This document shows, one piece after another, positions 1 through 8,000 of a stretch of DNA of 8,644 bases. The notes beneath the pieces were generated by a model. The model did not search any database, was not told the origin of the DNA, and saw nothing but the letters and a program-made list of their open reading frames with translations. The position numbers and the translations under genes were made by a program. Source of the stretch: UBA2040 sp002332715. Lineage in GTDB: Bacteria > Bacteroidota > Bacteroidia > Flavobacteriales_D > Crocinitomicaceae. Position 1 is the stretch's first letter; every line of letters begins with the position of its first letter. The stretch is from positions 1-8,644 of the forward strand of contig JAQWUF010000145.1 in assembly GCA_029242295.1 (NCBI GenBank), read 5' to 3'.

Positions 1-1511
1 TTGTCCTTAAAGTGGTTTCCTTCGATAACTGTTCCTTCTTCAGCTGAAGTAGTTCCACCACCGTACCAGTACATTCCGTAACTACCACCTTGTATTGAAT
101 TATTGATGAAGTGGTTACCGTTGTCATTTGTGTTATTTGAATAGATAATAGCTGCGAATGTTGATGTGGAACCGGCATTAACTGCTAACATGTTACAACC
201 TTCGAAACGGTTGCTATCACAACCAGAAGCAAAATTCAATACTGTAGCGTACGTTGTACCTGTGTTTTCAAGAGTTAAATTTTCAAATTTGTAATGATCT
301 GCACCATTTAATTTCACAACAAAGTTATTTGCTGTTCCAGACCCTGCGGTAGTTATTGTAACTAAAGAAGCATCTCCGTTTTCAGAACGAAAAGTGACTG
401 TGTTATTTGTAGCAAGACTGGGCAAATCCATCAATTCTATTTGCTCTGTATAAATTCCATCACGAATGTCGAAAATTACAGAAGCACATGTTCCAAAAGT
501 ACTTAAGTCAGCAACTGCCGTTGTTAAATCCACATAATCCGGTGTTGCCCCACCTACGGTATAAATACCACTAAGTCCGGTAGACAATCCAATTATAGAA
601 GTTGTATCATTGCCTGCACCTGAACCGAATTCATTAATTCCGTTTGGTAGAGAAGTAAAAGAAACTAAATCACTACCTGAAGCAAATGTTACGGTTCCTA
701 AGAATACATTCGTTGCAGCACCTGGCGCTAAGGCTCCTGTCCATGAAACTGGCGTTTGCCCTAGAGCATTGTGTGACCAGTTGATTCCAACTGAAGTCAA
801 TGTGTCTGTTCCGTGATTTGTTAAAGTAACTGAAACTGAATCGTTGAATACACATGTTGGGATAACTGGGTTGATGAATGCAGAAATACCCGCATCTACT
901 GCAAGAAGATCAAAAAATCCGAAATCATCTAATGCAAAATCTCCACCAAAACTAGTGTTCCCTGCATAGCGAATTCTAACTCTTATTGTATCACCAGTCC
1001 ATGCACCGAGGCTTACTTGCTCAAATTGCCATAGATCTTGGTTATCAGTGAAACTAGGAATAACATCTAAACTCCAAGTACTACCATTATCATTTGATAC
1101 ATCTACATGGGCAACACCCATACTATTTCCATAAGCATGCCACCAAAAAGTAAATTGCATATCATTTGCCCCTACTAAATCTACTTGAGGAGAAACGATT
1201 TCTCTTTGTGTACCTGTACAGCCTGAAGTTTCAGTGTAAACATATTTACCTGAGCTTGTTCCAGTTGTATGATCGACAGAAGGTCCCGTGTTTGATGAAC
1301 TTGTTCCGCCAATGTCAGTAGCAAAAGAGTTTGCAGCTGTGTTTGTCCAGCCATTACCCAGTCCACATGCCGCTGAGCAACTTGTACTACAAGTACTCCA
1401 TGATTCCATATCCTCCGTGTAAGGGAATGTATTAATAACTTGGCTAAGCGCACTGATTGGAAGTAAAATTGCAGCCATTGCGATTAGACGAAATAGTAAA
1501 GTTTTTTTCAT
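1..1511 (-). CDS. Large secreted modular protein (MAM-like + Ig/CARDB-like + beta-helix), C-terminus outside window
   Basis: The frame is open for 503 codons from an ATG at 1509-1511 to the left edge, so the gene is 3'-truncated by the window. Residues 1-24 form a signal peptide: MKKT, a hydrophobic stretch, then ALSQ. Residues 25-203 resemble a MAM/jelly-roll domain: YTEDMESW, a Cys-rich GNGW segment, SGKYVYTE, IVSPQVDL, FWWHAYG, and a closing DFALDDFGF. Residues 204-308 look like an Ig/CARDB-type beta-sandwich (VSVTLTNHGTDTL, WTGALAPG). From about 309 on, short Asn/Gly-rich strands (FENLTLENTG, NRFEGCNM, NHFINNSIQGG) indicate a right-handed parallel beta-helix of the pectate-lyase type. Such proteins in Bacteroidota are usually exported and often sorted by the T9SS, but the region that would carry a sorting domain is not visible. 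No catalytic residues can be assigned. It is probably a surface or matrix protein. Domain names come from pattern recognition, not a profile search. Confidence 0.9.
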   Translation of the reverse strand, partial: MKKTLLFRLIAMAAILLPISALSQVINTFPYTEDMESWSTCSTSCSAACGLGNGWTNTAANSFATDIGGTSSSNTGPSVDHTTGTSSGKYVYTETSGCTGTQREIVSPQVDLVGANDMQFTFWWHAYGNSMGVAHVDVSNDNGSTWSLDVIPSFTDNQDLWQFEQVSLGAWTGDTIRVRIRYAGNTSFGGDFALDDFGFFDLLAVDAGISAFINPVIPTCVFNDSVSVTLTNHGTDTLTSVGINWSHNALGQTPVSWTGALAPGAATNVFLGTVTFASGSDLVSFTSLPNGINEFGSGAGNDTTSIIGLSTGLSGIYTVGGATPDYVDLTTAVADLSTFGTCASVIFDIRDGIYTEQIELMDLPSLATNNTVTFRSENGDASLVTITTAGSGTANNFVVKLNGADHYKFENLTLENTGTTYATVLNFASGCDSNRFEGCNMLAVNAGSTSTFAAIIYSNNTNDNGNHFINNSIQGGSYGMYWYGGGTTSAEEGTVIEGNHFKD

Positions 1512-1540
1512 AATTGTTTTTTTTGATAAAAATTGTTTAG

Positions 1541-1548
1541 CAAATTTA
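1541..1548 (-). promoter_or_regulatory. Putative -7 element for the secreted-protein gene at 1-1511
   Basis: Read on the minus strand this is TAAATTTG, an exact match to the Bacteroidota -7 consensus TAnnTTTG. It lies 29 nt from the ATG at 1511, implying a leader of roughly 20-25 nt. The expected -33 TTG/TTTG is not at good spacing, because that position falls in the centre of the adjacent inverted repeat. There is no Shine-Dalgarno site, as is usual for the phylum. The -7 match is seen directly; promoter function is inferred. Confidence 0.5.
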
Positions 1549-1550
1549 CA

Positions 1551-1590
1551 AAAAATAAACAAATGTTATTTTTAACATTTGTTTATTTTT
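1551..1590 (-). terminator. Perfect 18-bp AT-rich inverted repeat, probable terminator of the selO operon
   Basis: Arms 1551-1568 and 1573-1590 are exact reverse complements around a 4-nt loop. The repeat starts 33 nt after the stop of the flavin reductase gene. In the leftward direction the hairpin ends in five T residues, which fits an intrinsic terminator. The stem has only two G/C pairs, so it is weak for its length. It also overlaps the region where the -33 box of the next gene should be, so it could instead, or in addition, be an operator. Confidence 0.5.
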
Positions 1591-1623
1591 GAAACCCGAT
1601 GCTTGGCTATCGAAAAAAGACAA

Positions 1624-2151
1624 TTAATGGTTGGTAAGAACTGAAAAAAGTTTTGTTTTTAATTCAGAATGGAAGGGTTCGGATAATTTACCTTCGGTGA
1701 AATTCTCATAAAATTGGGGCAGGGAAAACACCTCTGGAATTTTGGCGCCATTTCGAGGAAAACGATTTTGGGCCGCTTCTAGAACCCCCTCTCCTCCGCG
1801 CGCTCCAGGCGAGGTTGCCATTAATAACAAAGGCTTATCATCAAAAACGGTACGATTCGGTATTCGGGACATCCAATCAAACAGATTTTTAAAGGCTGCT
1901 GAATAACTACTATTGTGTTCGGCTAGTGATATAATTAATACGTCCGATTCAGATATTTTTTCTGCCAAAGCCATGATTTTAGCTGGTATTCCATCCTTGG
2001 ATTCTCGCTCAGGACTATAAATTGCTACTTCATAATCGTTTAAGTCCAAAAGGTCTGTTGTATGCGCCTCTGCTAGTTCTAAAGCGTACGACACTAATTT
2101 TTTATTGATGGAAGAAGCATTGTTGCTACCTGCGAATCCTAATATTTTCAT
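1624..2151 (-). CDS. NAD(P)H-dependent FMN reductase (flavodoxin-like fold)
   Basis: This 175-aa protein matches the NADPH-dependent FMN reductase family in length and motifs. Residues 1-19 give a beta strand followed by the FMN-phosphate loop GSNNASSINKKL. Residues 70-96 carry the conserved second flavin segment (LIISLAEHNSSYSAAFKNL, then FDWMSR), equivalent to the P-E-Y-N-x-S...LKNaiDWlSR motif of the family. Residues 114-120 (SPGARGG) are the third flavin-contacting loop. Family members reduce FMN, quinones or azo compounds in the cytoplasm using NAD(P)H; the substrate here cannot be read from sequence. It is the second gene of an operon, starting 12 nt after the selO stop codon. The ATG at 2149-2151 puts the flavin loop at the normal distance from the N-terminus. 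The His at position 79, where many relatives have Tyr, is a small variation. Confidence 0.9.
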   Translation of the reverse strand: MKILGFAGSNNASSINKKLVSYALELAEAHTTDLLDLNDYEVAIYSPERESKDGIPAKIMALAEKISESDVLIISLAEHNSSYSAAFKNLFDWMSRIPNRTVFDDKPLLLMATSPGARGGEGVLEAAQNRFPRNGAKIPEVFSLPQFYENFTEGKLSEPFHSELKTKLFSVLTNH

Positions 2152-2163
2152 TTAACGTTTTTT

Positions 2164-3732
2164 TCAACTACTGCAGGATAACATAGAACACCCTACTTTG
2201 TTCATGGCCCAATCGGGACGCAAAGCAAACCACTTTTGCATGTTGGGTTGTTCGTCATACGGCTTTCTTAATAATTGGTACAATTCATCAACCAATTCGA
2301 AATTGCCTTTGTCTGCTTCGTCGATGGCCAATTGCGCCATGTAATTCCGCAATACATATTTTGGGTTCACTTTCTTCATGGTAAGCAGTCGGCTTTCTGC
2401 CATCATCCCTTCTTGCTCAAGTAACTTTTGATAGTCATCGAACCACTTTTCCCAATCCTTTTTTTTTGCCAGGAGCGTCTTATTATCCAAGTAACTTGTT
2501 GTGCCAAGGGCGGTGAAAAAGGATTTGAAATCGAGGTATTCCCGATTCGACAATTCGCGATAAAACATCGTCATGTCGATTTGTGACGCTTCCAAATTCA
2601 TGTTTAAAGCATCTATAAACCCTTCAGACACGGATTCAAAGGTAGACAAACCCAACTTTGAGCACATCATCTGATGATAGTCGAGTGAATAGGATGTTTT
2701 ATACTTTACCAGAATTTCCTCCAATGGTTTCGCCTCTTCTATTAATGGATAAATTGCATTGGCCAACTGCACCAAATTCCACAAGGCAATGTTGGACTGA
2801 TTCCCAAAGCGATATCTGCGGGTTTCACTATCCGTAGTGTTTGGTGTCCAAGAAGGATCATAATTTTCCAACCAACCATATGGACCATAATCAATCGTCA
2901 ATCCAAGAATAGAAAGGTTGTCAGTATTCATTACACCATGCACAAAACCGACACGTTGCCAGTCAATAATCATGTCCTTGGTGCGCTTTGCCACTTCGCT
3001 AAAAAAAGAAAGGTATGTTTCCTTCGCCGGCATTCCCAAATGCGGAAAGTGTTCGGTAATTGTATAGTCAAGGAGTTGTTTTAATTCTTTGATTTCATTT
3101 TGGGCGCTGAGGATCTCGAAATTACCAAAGCGGATAAAGGAAGGCGAAGTCCGACAAACGACCGCTCCATGTTCGTCAGCTTGGTTGCCATTGTAGAGCA
3201 TATCGCGTGGAACCCAATCCCCCGTTTTCATCAAAGACAACGCTCGAGTTGTAGGGACACCGAGATTATACATCGCTTCGCTGCATAAATATTCGCGAAT
3301 GCTCGAACGAAGGACAGCAAATCCATCAGCCGAGCGTGAATAGGGTGTTGGTCCCCCACCTTTTAATTGAAAGGTCCAAGGCGTATCATTAATTTTTGTT
3401 TCGAGAATGTTTATCGCGCGCCCGTCGCCTAGTTGCCCCGCCCAATGTCCAAATTGATGGCCACCATAGCGCATGGCATACGGTTTAAAATTTGGAAAAG
3501 GAATCATTCCACTGAGAATGTCTAGATCAACATCTTTCAATTTTTCCAATTGAAGTTCTTGCAATAAATCGGGCGATGCATGAATCAATTCTGGCTTCGC
3601 AGGTTTTTTTGTCGCAGTAAAAGAAAAATGAACGTGAGAAACTTGTCGTGTAAAATTTTCGGCAACGGCGTCTGCTTCCAAATATTTTGAAAAAGAAGGT
3701 TGTGGGACTAATTTTGCGAAAGTTTTGTTCAT
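2164..3732 (-). CDS. selO: Protein adenylyltransferase SelO (YdiU/UPF0061 family)
   Basis: This 522-aa protein is a full-length SelO pseudokinase. The family transfers AMP from ATP to Ser/Thr/Tyr of target proteins, using ATP bound in a flipped orientation, and is linked to oxidative-stress and redox proteins. Signatures in order: the RYGGHQFGHWAGQLGDGRA block at residues 88-106; FQLKGGGPTPYSRSADG at 121-137 with the ATP-binding lysine K124; SSIREYLCSEAM at 143-154 with E147; HGVMNTDN at 265-272 with catalytic-base and metal-site candidates D271 and N272; and IDYGP with metal-binding D281. K124-E147 and D271-D281 have the spacings known from characterised SelO (23 and 10). The C-terminus is GCSMLSCSS: C520 is at the position of selenocysteine in eukaryotic SelO, so this is a Cys form. 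The stop is TGA, beyond that cysteine. It is the first gene of an operon with the FMN reductase. Active-site roles are transferred from family knowledge. Confidence 0.96.
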   Translation of the reverse strand: MNKTFAKLVPQPSFSKYLEADAVAENFTRQVSHVHFSFTATKKPAKPELIHASPDLLQELQLEKLKDVDLDILSGMIPFPNFKPYAMRYGGHQFGHWAGQLGDGRAINILETKINDTPWTFQLKGGGPTPYSRSADGFAVLRSSIREYLCSEAMYNLGVPTTRALSLMKTGDWVPRDMLYNGNQADEHGAVVCRTSPSFIRFGNFEILSAQNEIKELKQLLDYTITEHFPHLGMPAKETYLSFFSEVAKRTKDMIIDWQRVGFVHGVMNTDNLSILGLTIDYGPYGWLENYDPSWTPNTTDSETRRYRFGNQSNIALWNLVQLANAIYPLIEEAKPLEEILVKYKTSYSLDYHQMMCSKLGLSTFESVSEGFIDALNMNLEASQIDMTMFYRELSNREYLDFKSFFTALGTTSYLDNKTLLAKKKDWEKWFDDYQKLLEQEGMMAESRLLTMKKVNPKYVLRNYMAQLAIDEADKGNFELVDELYQLLRKPYDEQPNMQKWFALRPDWAMNKVGCSMLSCSS

Positions 3733-3737
3733 TTACG

Positions 3738-3745
3738 CAAAGGTA
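3738..3745 (-). promoter_or_regulatory. Putative -7 element directly before selO
   Basis: On the minus strand this reads TACCTTTG, an exact TAnnTTTG match, only 5 nt before the selO ATG at 3730-3732. If used, transcription would begin at or next to the start codon, giving a leaderless or near-leaderless mRNA. No clear -33 TTG lies at the usual distance; the nearest upstream TTG is about 30 nt away. This is a single 8-nt match in AT-rich DNA, so support is modest. Confidence 0.35.
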
Positions 3746-3783
3746 ATTAAGTTTACGGCATCTGTCTTATTGATCCAATTCGT

Positions 3784-4004
3784 TTACCTCTTTTGGACGC
3801 AGCCTTTTTCTTTTCCTGGTAATTTCAGAATCCAATCATAATACCCGATGAAATTCGAATCGAAGAATCCTAGTCGTTCGGACAAATTTCTCGGTAGGAA
3901 ACTCGTCGATTAAAAGGCAAACCATATACAGTGCTTTGAGGAGCAACAACATCTTGTAAACACGGCGAATCCGAATACCTGAGCTTAAATTGACTTCCGT
4001 ATTG
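3784..4004 (-). pseudogene. Possible decayed gene fragment upstream of selO
   Basis: Two overlapping minus-strand open frames look protein-like but lack starts. One, 3870-4004, is open for 44 codons after a TGA and includes YGSQFKLRYSDSPCLQDVV and STVYGLPFNRRVSYREI. The other, 3784-3909, is open for 41 codons without any Met and includes LSERLGFFDSNFIGYYDW and ILKLPGKEK, ending in TAA. They overlap by 40 nt, as expected if one ancestral frame was broken by a frameshift. The first frame continues upstream past the TGA at 4005-4007 with a Lys/Arg/Tyr-rich stretch (KSDKVKRKEYYEI). I do not recognise the family. It could also be non-coding DNA that happens to be open, and I rate that nearly as likely. 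Confidence 0.25.
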
Positions 4005-4544
4005 TCATATTTCGTAATATTCCTTACGTTTCACTTTGTCACTTTTCCCATTTTTAGAGCTACAGTATAAAAGCCACCAAAATTAATTTTTCCTCGCAGC
4101 ACCACTATCATTCCTTTGGCATAGGGAAGTCTTATACTGTGGGCAACTATATGCAAGGTGTCGTTTTCTGAAAATACAGGATATTTATTCAATTCCCGTA
4201 TAACATTTCGTCCAGCAATTTCCCCTTTTTTGTTTTCTAAAGTTGGAAATGGATAAATTAGCGGAATTAAACGCGGGGTTTGGTTCATCTAGTTTCGCGC
4301 AAGTTCTGGTGCATGAAAACGATGCAACGAAAGTGAAAGGAACCATAGAAGCGGTTTCCAAAAAATGAAGTAACATTTTTATTTGTGCACTTTTTGATCA
4401 ATGCACCATGCGCGGGATTGACACTTTTGTATATATTTAGTCAAAAAAAAGTATTTATCTAAATAAGCGATGAGACCCTCTAAAGCAGAAAAGTGTTGTC
4501 TTGTCATGAACTTTGAACGATTGTTAAATTTTAAAAAAAATGTC
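4005..4544. other. Gene-poor intergenic stretch with only weak short ORFs
   Basis: No gene is convincing here. A minus-strand ORF at 4031-4288 (85 aa, TAG immediately before its ATG, no signal peptide or known motif) and a plus-strand ORF at 4249-4368 (39 aa, MDKLAELNAGFGSSSFAQV then a Lys/Glu-rich tail) overlap each other on opposite strands, so at most one could be real. The plus-strand peptide has more normal protein composition than its antisense frame, but has no recognised relatives. The rest (4379-4544) is AT-rich with stops in all frames and a short palindrome at 4452-4465. Together with the fragment at 3784-4004 this may be decayed coding DNA. Confidence 0.5.
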
Positions 4545-4553
4545 TATTTTTAC
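4521..4553 (+). promoter_or_regulatory. Putative promoter of the 4679-8154 operon
   Basis: A TTG at 4521-4523 and TATTTTTA at 4545-4552 are separated by 21 nt. This approximates the Bacteroidota arrangement of a -33 TTG and a -7 TAnnTTTG, with the final G replaced by A. It would give a leader of about 120 nt before the ATG at 4679. No better candidate lies closer to the gene. The match is imperfect and the region is AT-rich. Confidence 0.35.
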
Positions 4554-4678
4554 GATTACTTTCCTTTACAAAGCAACTATTTAAAGTTTTTATCGACTTA
4601 GTTGTAAGAATAGCACTTTTATTCTCCATCAATTTCTATGTAAAGAGATATATGGTATTTAGTCAAACAAAAATAAAA

Positions 4679-5020
4679 ATGAAAATAAAAATTATAACTT
4701 TCTTGTTAATTGTGTTTAACTGTTCTGGGCTATTCGCTCAACAAACATCTGAGCCTACATGCAGAATGACACTTGACGAAATTGCTTTGGCTCAACCTTA
4801 TCACAGAGACCATCCAAAACAAGAAGAAACAGAAAGAATAGCACATACTTTGATTTCGGAAATATCTACTATTTACAGGCTATTCAATAACAATGAGTTA
4901 GCTAAAATAGAAGGACATAAAAACACAATTAAATTAGCCGTGGATCAAGCCATTGCAATTGGTATGAATTACTCCATGTTTAAAGAAGATATAGATTTTA
5001 TTGACACAATAAAAGATTAA
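4679..5020 (+). CDS. Small exported protein of unknown function
   Basis: This is a 113-aa protein if translated from the ATG at 4679. That start is preferred over the in-frame ATG at 4652 because it begins a clean signal peptide (MKIKIITFLLIVFNCSGLFA, then QQ) and follows an A-rich leader typical of Bacteroidota initiation. Cys15 lies in the hydrophobic core without a lipobox, so signal peptidase I cleavage before Gln21 is expected. The mature part of about 93 residues is hydrophilic and probably helical: a TLDEIALAQPYHRDHP segment at 31-46, then alternating charged and hydrophobic residues to about residue 108. It has a single Cys (28), so no internal disulfide. I do not recognise a family. 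The stop lies 5 nt before the start of the 1042-aa T9SS protein, so they are almost certainly co-transcribed and the small protein may assist or partner the large one. That role is inference. Confidence 0.82.
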   Translation: MKIKIITFLLIVFNCSGLFAQQTSEPTCRMTLDEIALAQPYHRDHPKQEETERIAHTLISEISTIYRLFNNNELAKIEGHKNTIKLAVDQAIAIGMNYSMFKEDIDFIDTIKD

Positions 5021-5025
5021 AAAAA

Positions 5026-8000
5026 ATGAAAAATTATTTGACATTAATCTTGTTGTTCCTATTCGCATTTACGAGTGCAAATTATATACATGGGCAATGC
5101 GCTGCCACATCTGTTGATGCTGCTCCCCAACCCTCTTTGATTTGCGAAGGCGATTCAGAAGTCGTAACATTTACAGCAAGTGGCGTGTGTACGGGCGGAA
5201 GTTGGCAATATCAAGTAAATTTTGGTGCTACAACTTTACAAATCTGGAGTACAACGGCAACTTTTACCGCTTCACCCGATACAACAACAACATACACCGT
5301 TTTTGCTCGGTGTAGTGGCTGTCCAACGATTGTAGTTCAAACAAATTTTATTGTGGAAGTGCTTCAAGAACCAACCGTTGTAGCTGACACAGTCGTATGT
5401 GCTAATACTTCAGCAACGCTTTCAGCTAGCGGTTCAATTGGCACGTATGAGTGGTATGACGATGCTACGGCGGGTAATTTATTATCCTCCAGTCCTACTT
5501 TTATAACCCCTCCATTAACCCAGGATACAACCTACTGGGTTAGCGTCACGGATACCTCGTCTACTGCTAATACAGGCTCTGTTTTAATCACAGAATGTGG
5601 CTTAGGGGGTTTTCCAGGGGCAAGTTCAGCAGATTATTTAGAGATTTCGAATCTGTATACTACACCCGTAGTCACAACAGGCTGGGTGGCCGCAGTAAGT
5701 AATTCTTATACATTAATAAATTCATACAACAGCACACTTTGGAGTTTACCAACTAGTTTTACGGCTTGCTCCGTGCTGAATAAAACAGATGTCTCAGGAC
5801 AAACGAATTATTGGGGAAGCAATATATTTTGGAATCCTGGTAATAATGGTTGGGCTATAATAATTGATAACCTGGGTAATGTTGTCGACTTTGTAAGTTG
5901 GGGATGGACAACAGCTCAGCTTGCGACGTTTAATCCAATAATCAACGGATTCTTTATAACATTAGGCACAGAGTGGCTAGGAGCTAGTGTAAACTCAGCA
6001 TGCGGGGCAAATTCTACAGCTATTCCGGCATCAAGTATTACACGGATAGGTAATACTGACAATAATAATGCAGGCGATTTTGTTTGTCAATTAACTTCAT
6101 TAAATATTGTAAACCCTAGTTTATTCTGTGGATGGACGGTCAATAAAACGTGTCGTTATCCAACAACAATATTAGTAGACCTTCCCCCAACTGCCTCTAA
6201 CCCATTAACCGTAAATGTGCAATGTATTGGAGATGTTCCTGCACCGGATATTACTGTGGTTTTTGATGAGGCTGATGATTATACTGCTGTACCTATTGTC
6301 GCTTATGTTGGTGATGTGAGCAGTGGCTTAACTTGTCCAGACACCATTATTAGAACCTACAGTGTAACCGATAGTTGTGGAAATTCGCTTAATGTACAAC
6401 AACTCATAATTGTAGATGACACCATTGCACCTGTTGTAGATCCTGCCCCACCTGGGTTTGCCGTTCAGTGTGTCGGGGAGATACCTCCTGCCACCTCTTT
6501 GGCGTATACGGATAATTGTTCACCAGCAGGAACTATTTTGTCTACCGATGGCCCACTTATTGGCGGAGGTTGTGGTGGTACAGTTACCCGCACGTGGATA
6601 GCGACAGATGCGTGTGGAAATAACTCCATACCGCTTACCCAAGTATTCACCGTTAACGATACCATATTACCAATGGCAGGAACATTAGCCCCCATGACTG
6701 TGCAGTGTATTGGAGATGTACCTGTTCCAGATACAACGATAATTCCGGGAGTAACCGATAACTGTAGCGCTCTACCAGTAGTAACTTTTGTTGCGGATAT
6801 TTCTGATGGCTTAACATGTCCTGAAACAATCACAAGAACCTACTCCGTTACGGATAATTGTGGAAATCAAATAACAGTTGATCAAACGATTATAGTGAAT
6901 GATACTATTTTACCAACGGCAAGTAACCCAACACCAATTAATGTTACTGTACTGGCAAATGTTCCAGCACCGGATATAACGGTTGTTACTGATGAAGCAG
7001 ACAATTGTACTGTAAATCCAATTGTAACTTGGGTAGGCGATGTGTCTGACAGCGCTATTTGCGCGGGAGAAACGATTGTAAGAACCTATTCCGTAATGGA
7101 TGACTGTGGTAATGAAATTTATGTAACCCAACAGATTACAGTTGACCCGTTTCAAATATCTATTGATGCTGGTCCAGATCAAACGATTTGCGTCGATGAA
7201 TTAATCACAATAACGCCTATTAATCCAACGGGAGGAAGCCTTACTTGGAATCCAGCAATAGCTTCTGGTCCTTTTGTGCCGGCAGCAACAGCGACTTATA
7301 CTGTTACCACAGAAATTTATGGATGCCAGGCAAGTGATCAAATCACAATTATTGTTGAAGCTCCTCCAGTAGTTAGTTTCACTACAGACACTTTACAAGG
7401 GTGTGAGCCACTTGAGGTTACTTTCAACAGTTCGTCAACTGCAGCTAGTGGAGTTGTAGATTGCTCGTGGTTGATGAATGGACAAGTTTTAAATGGATGT
7501 AGCAATTTGGTCTATACCTTTCCAGTGAATGGTACTTATGATATTGCTTTAATAACAACTTCCGCAACAGGATGTGTCGATTCAGCGACTTACGCCAACT
7601 TTATATATGTAGAAGCAACTCCCGTCGCAGAATTTGATGTTTCATTAACGGAACTTCCTTCCCTTGAACCAACAGCTGAATTTTACAATCTTTCCACAGG
7701 TGCTACAAGTTATCAATGGGATTTTAATGATAATACCACTACGAGTGCAGAAACGAATCCAACACACGATTTTCCTGCTTCTAATCAAGGATCCTACAAC
7801 GTAGAGCTCGTTGCTATTTCACCCTTGGGTTGCGCAGACACAGCCTACAGGGTTATTAAAGTAATTGAAGAATTGATTTACTATATCCCTAATTCTTTTA
7901 CTCCAGATGGCGATCAATACAATCAGATCTTTCAACCTGTGTTTACGACGGGCTTTGATCCTCAAAATTTTGAGATTAAAATCTATGACCGCTGGGGCGA

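Noticed and set aside
610..1453. Short ORFs inside the left-edge secreted protein (610-816, 673-855, 1181-1453)
   Set aside because: All lie within a continuous 503-codon frame with a signal peptide and recognisable domains.
2164..2184. Selenocysteine at the selO C-terminus read through the TGA
   Set aside because: The conserved position is already Cys (C520), two residues before the TGA, which is in the normal place for termination. No SECIS-like need is implied.
4031..4288. 85-aa minus-strand ORF
   Set aside because: No motif, signal peptide or partner gene. It overlaps a more protein-like short frame on the other strand, and a TAG sits directly before its ATG. Too weak to call a gene.
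4424..4441. TTGACA followed by TATATTTAG as a promoter
   Set aside because: The two elements are only about 11 nt apart, too close for either the sigma-70 or the Bacteroidota arrangement.
4452..4465. 6-bp palindrome TATTTA-TC-TAAATA as an operator
   Set aside because: Short and entirely A/T in an AT-rich stretch; such palindromes are expected by chance.
4652..4678. Upstream in-frame ATG that would extend the small exported protein by 9 residues
   Set aside because: The extra residues (MVFSQTKIK) would sit before a well-formed signal peptide, and the A-rich stretch they cover looks like the translation leader.
6465..7182. Two antisense ORFs inside the T9SS gene (6465-6833 and 6910-7182)
   Set aside because: They are antisense shadows of the HYR-like repeats, with no start context or recognisable domain.
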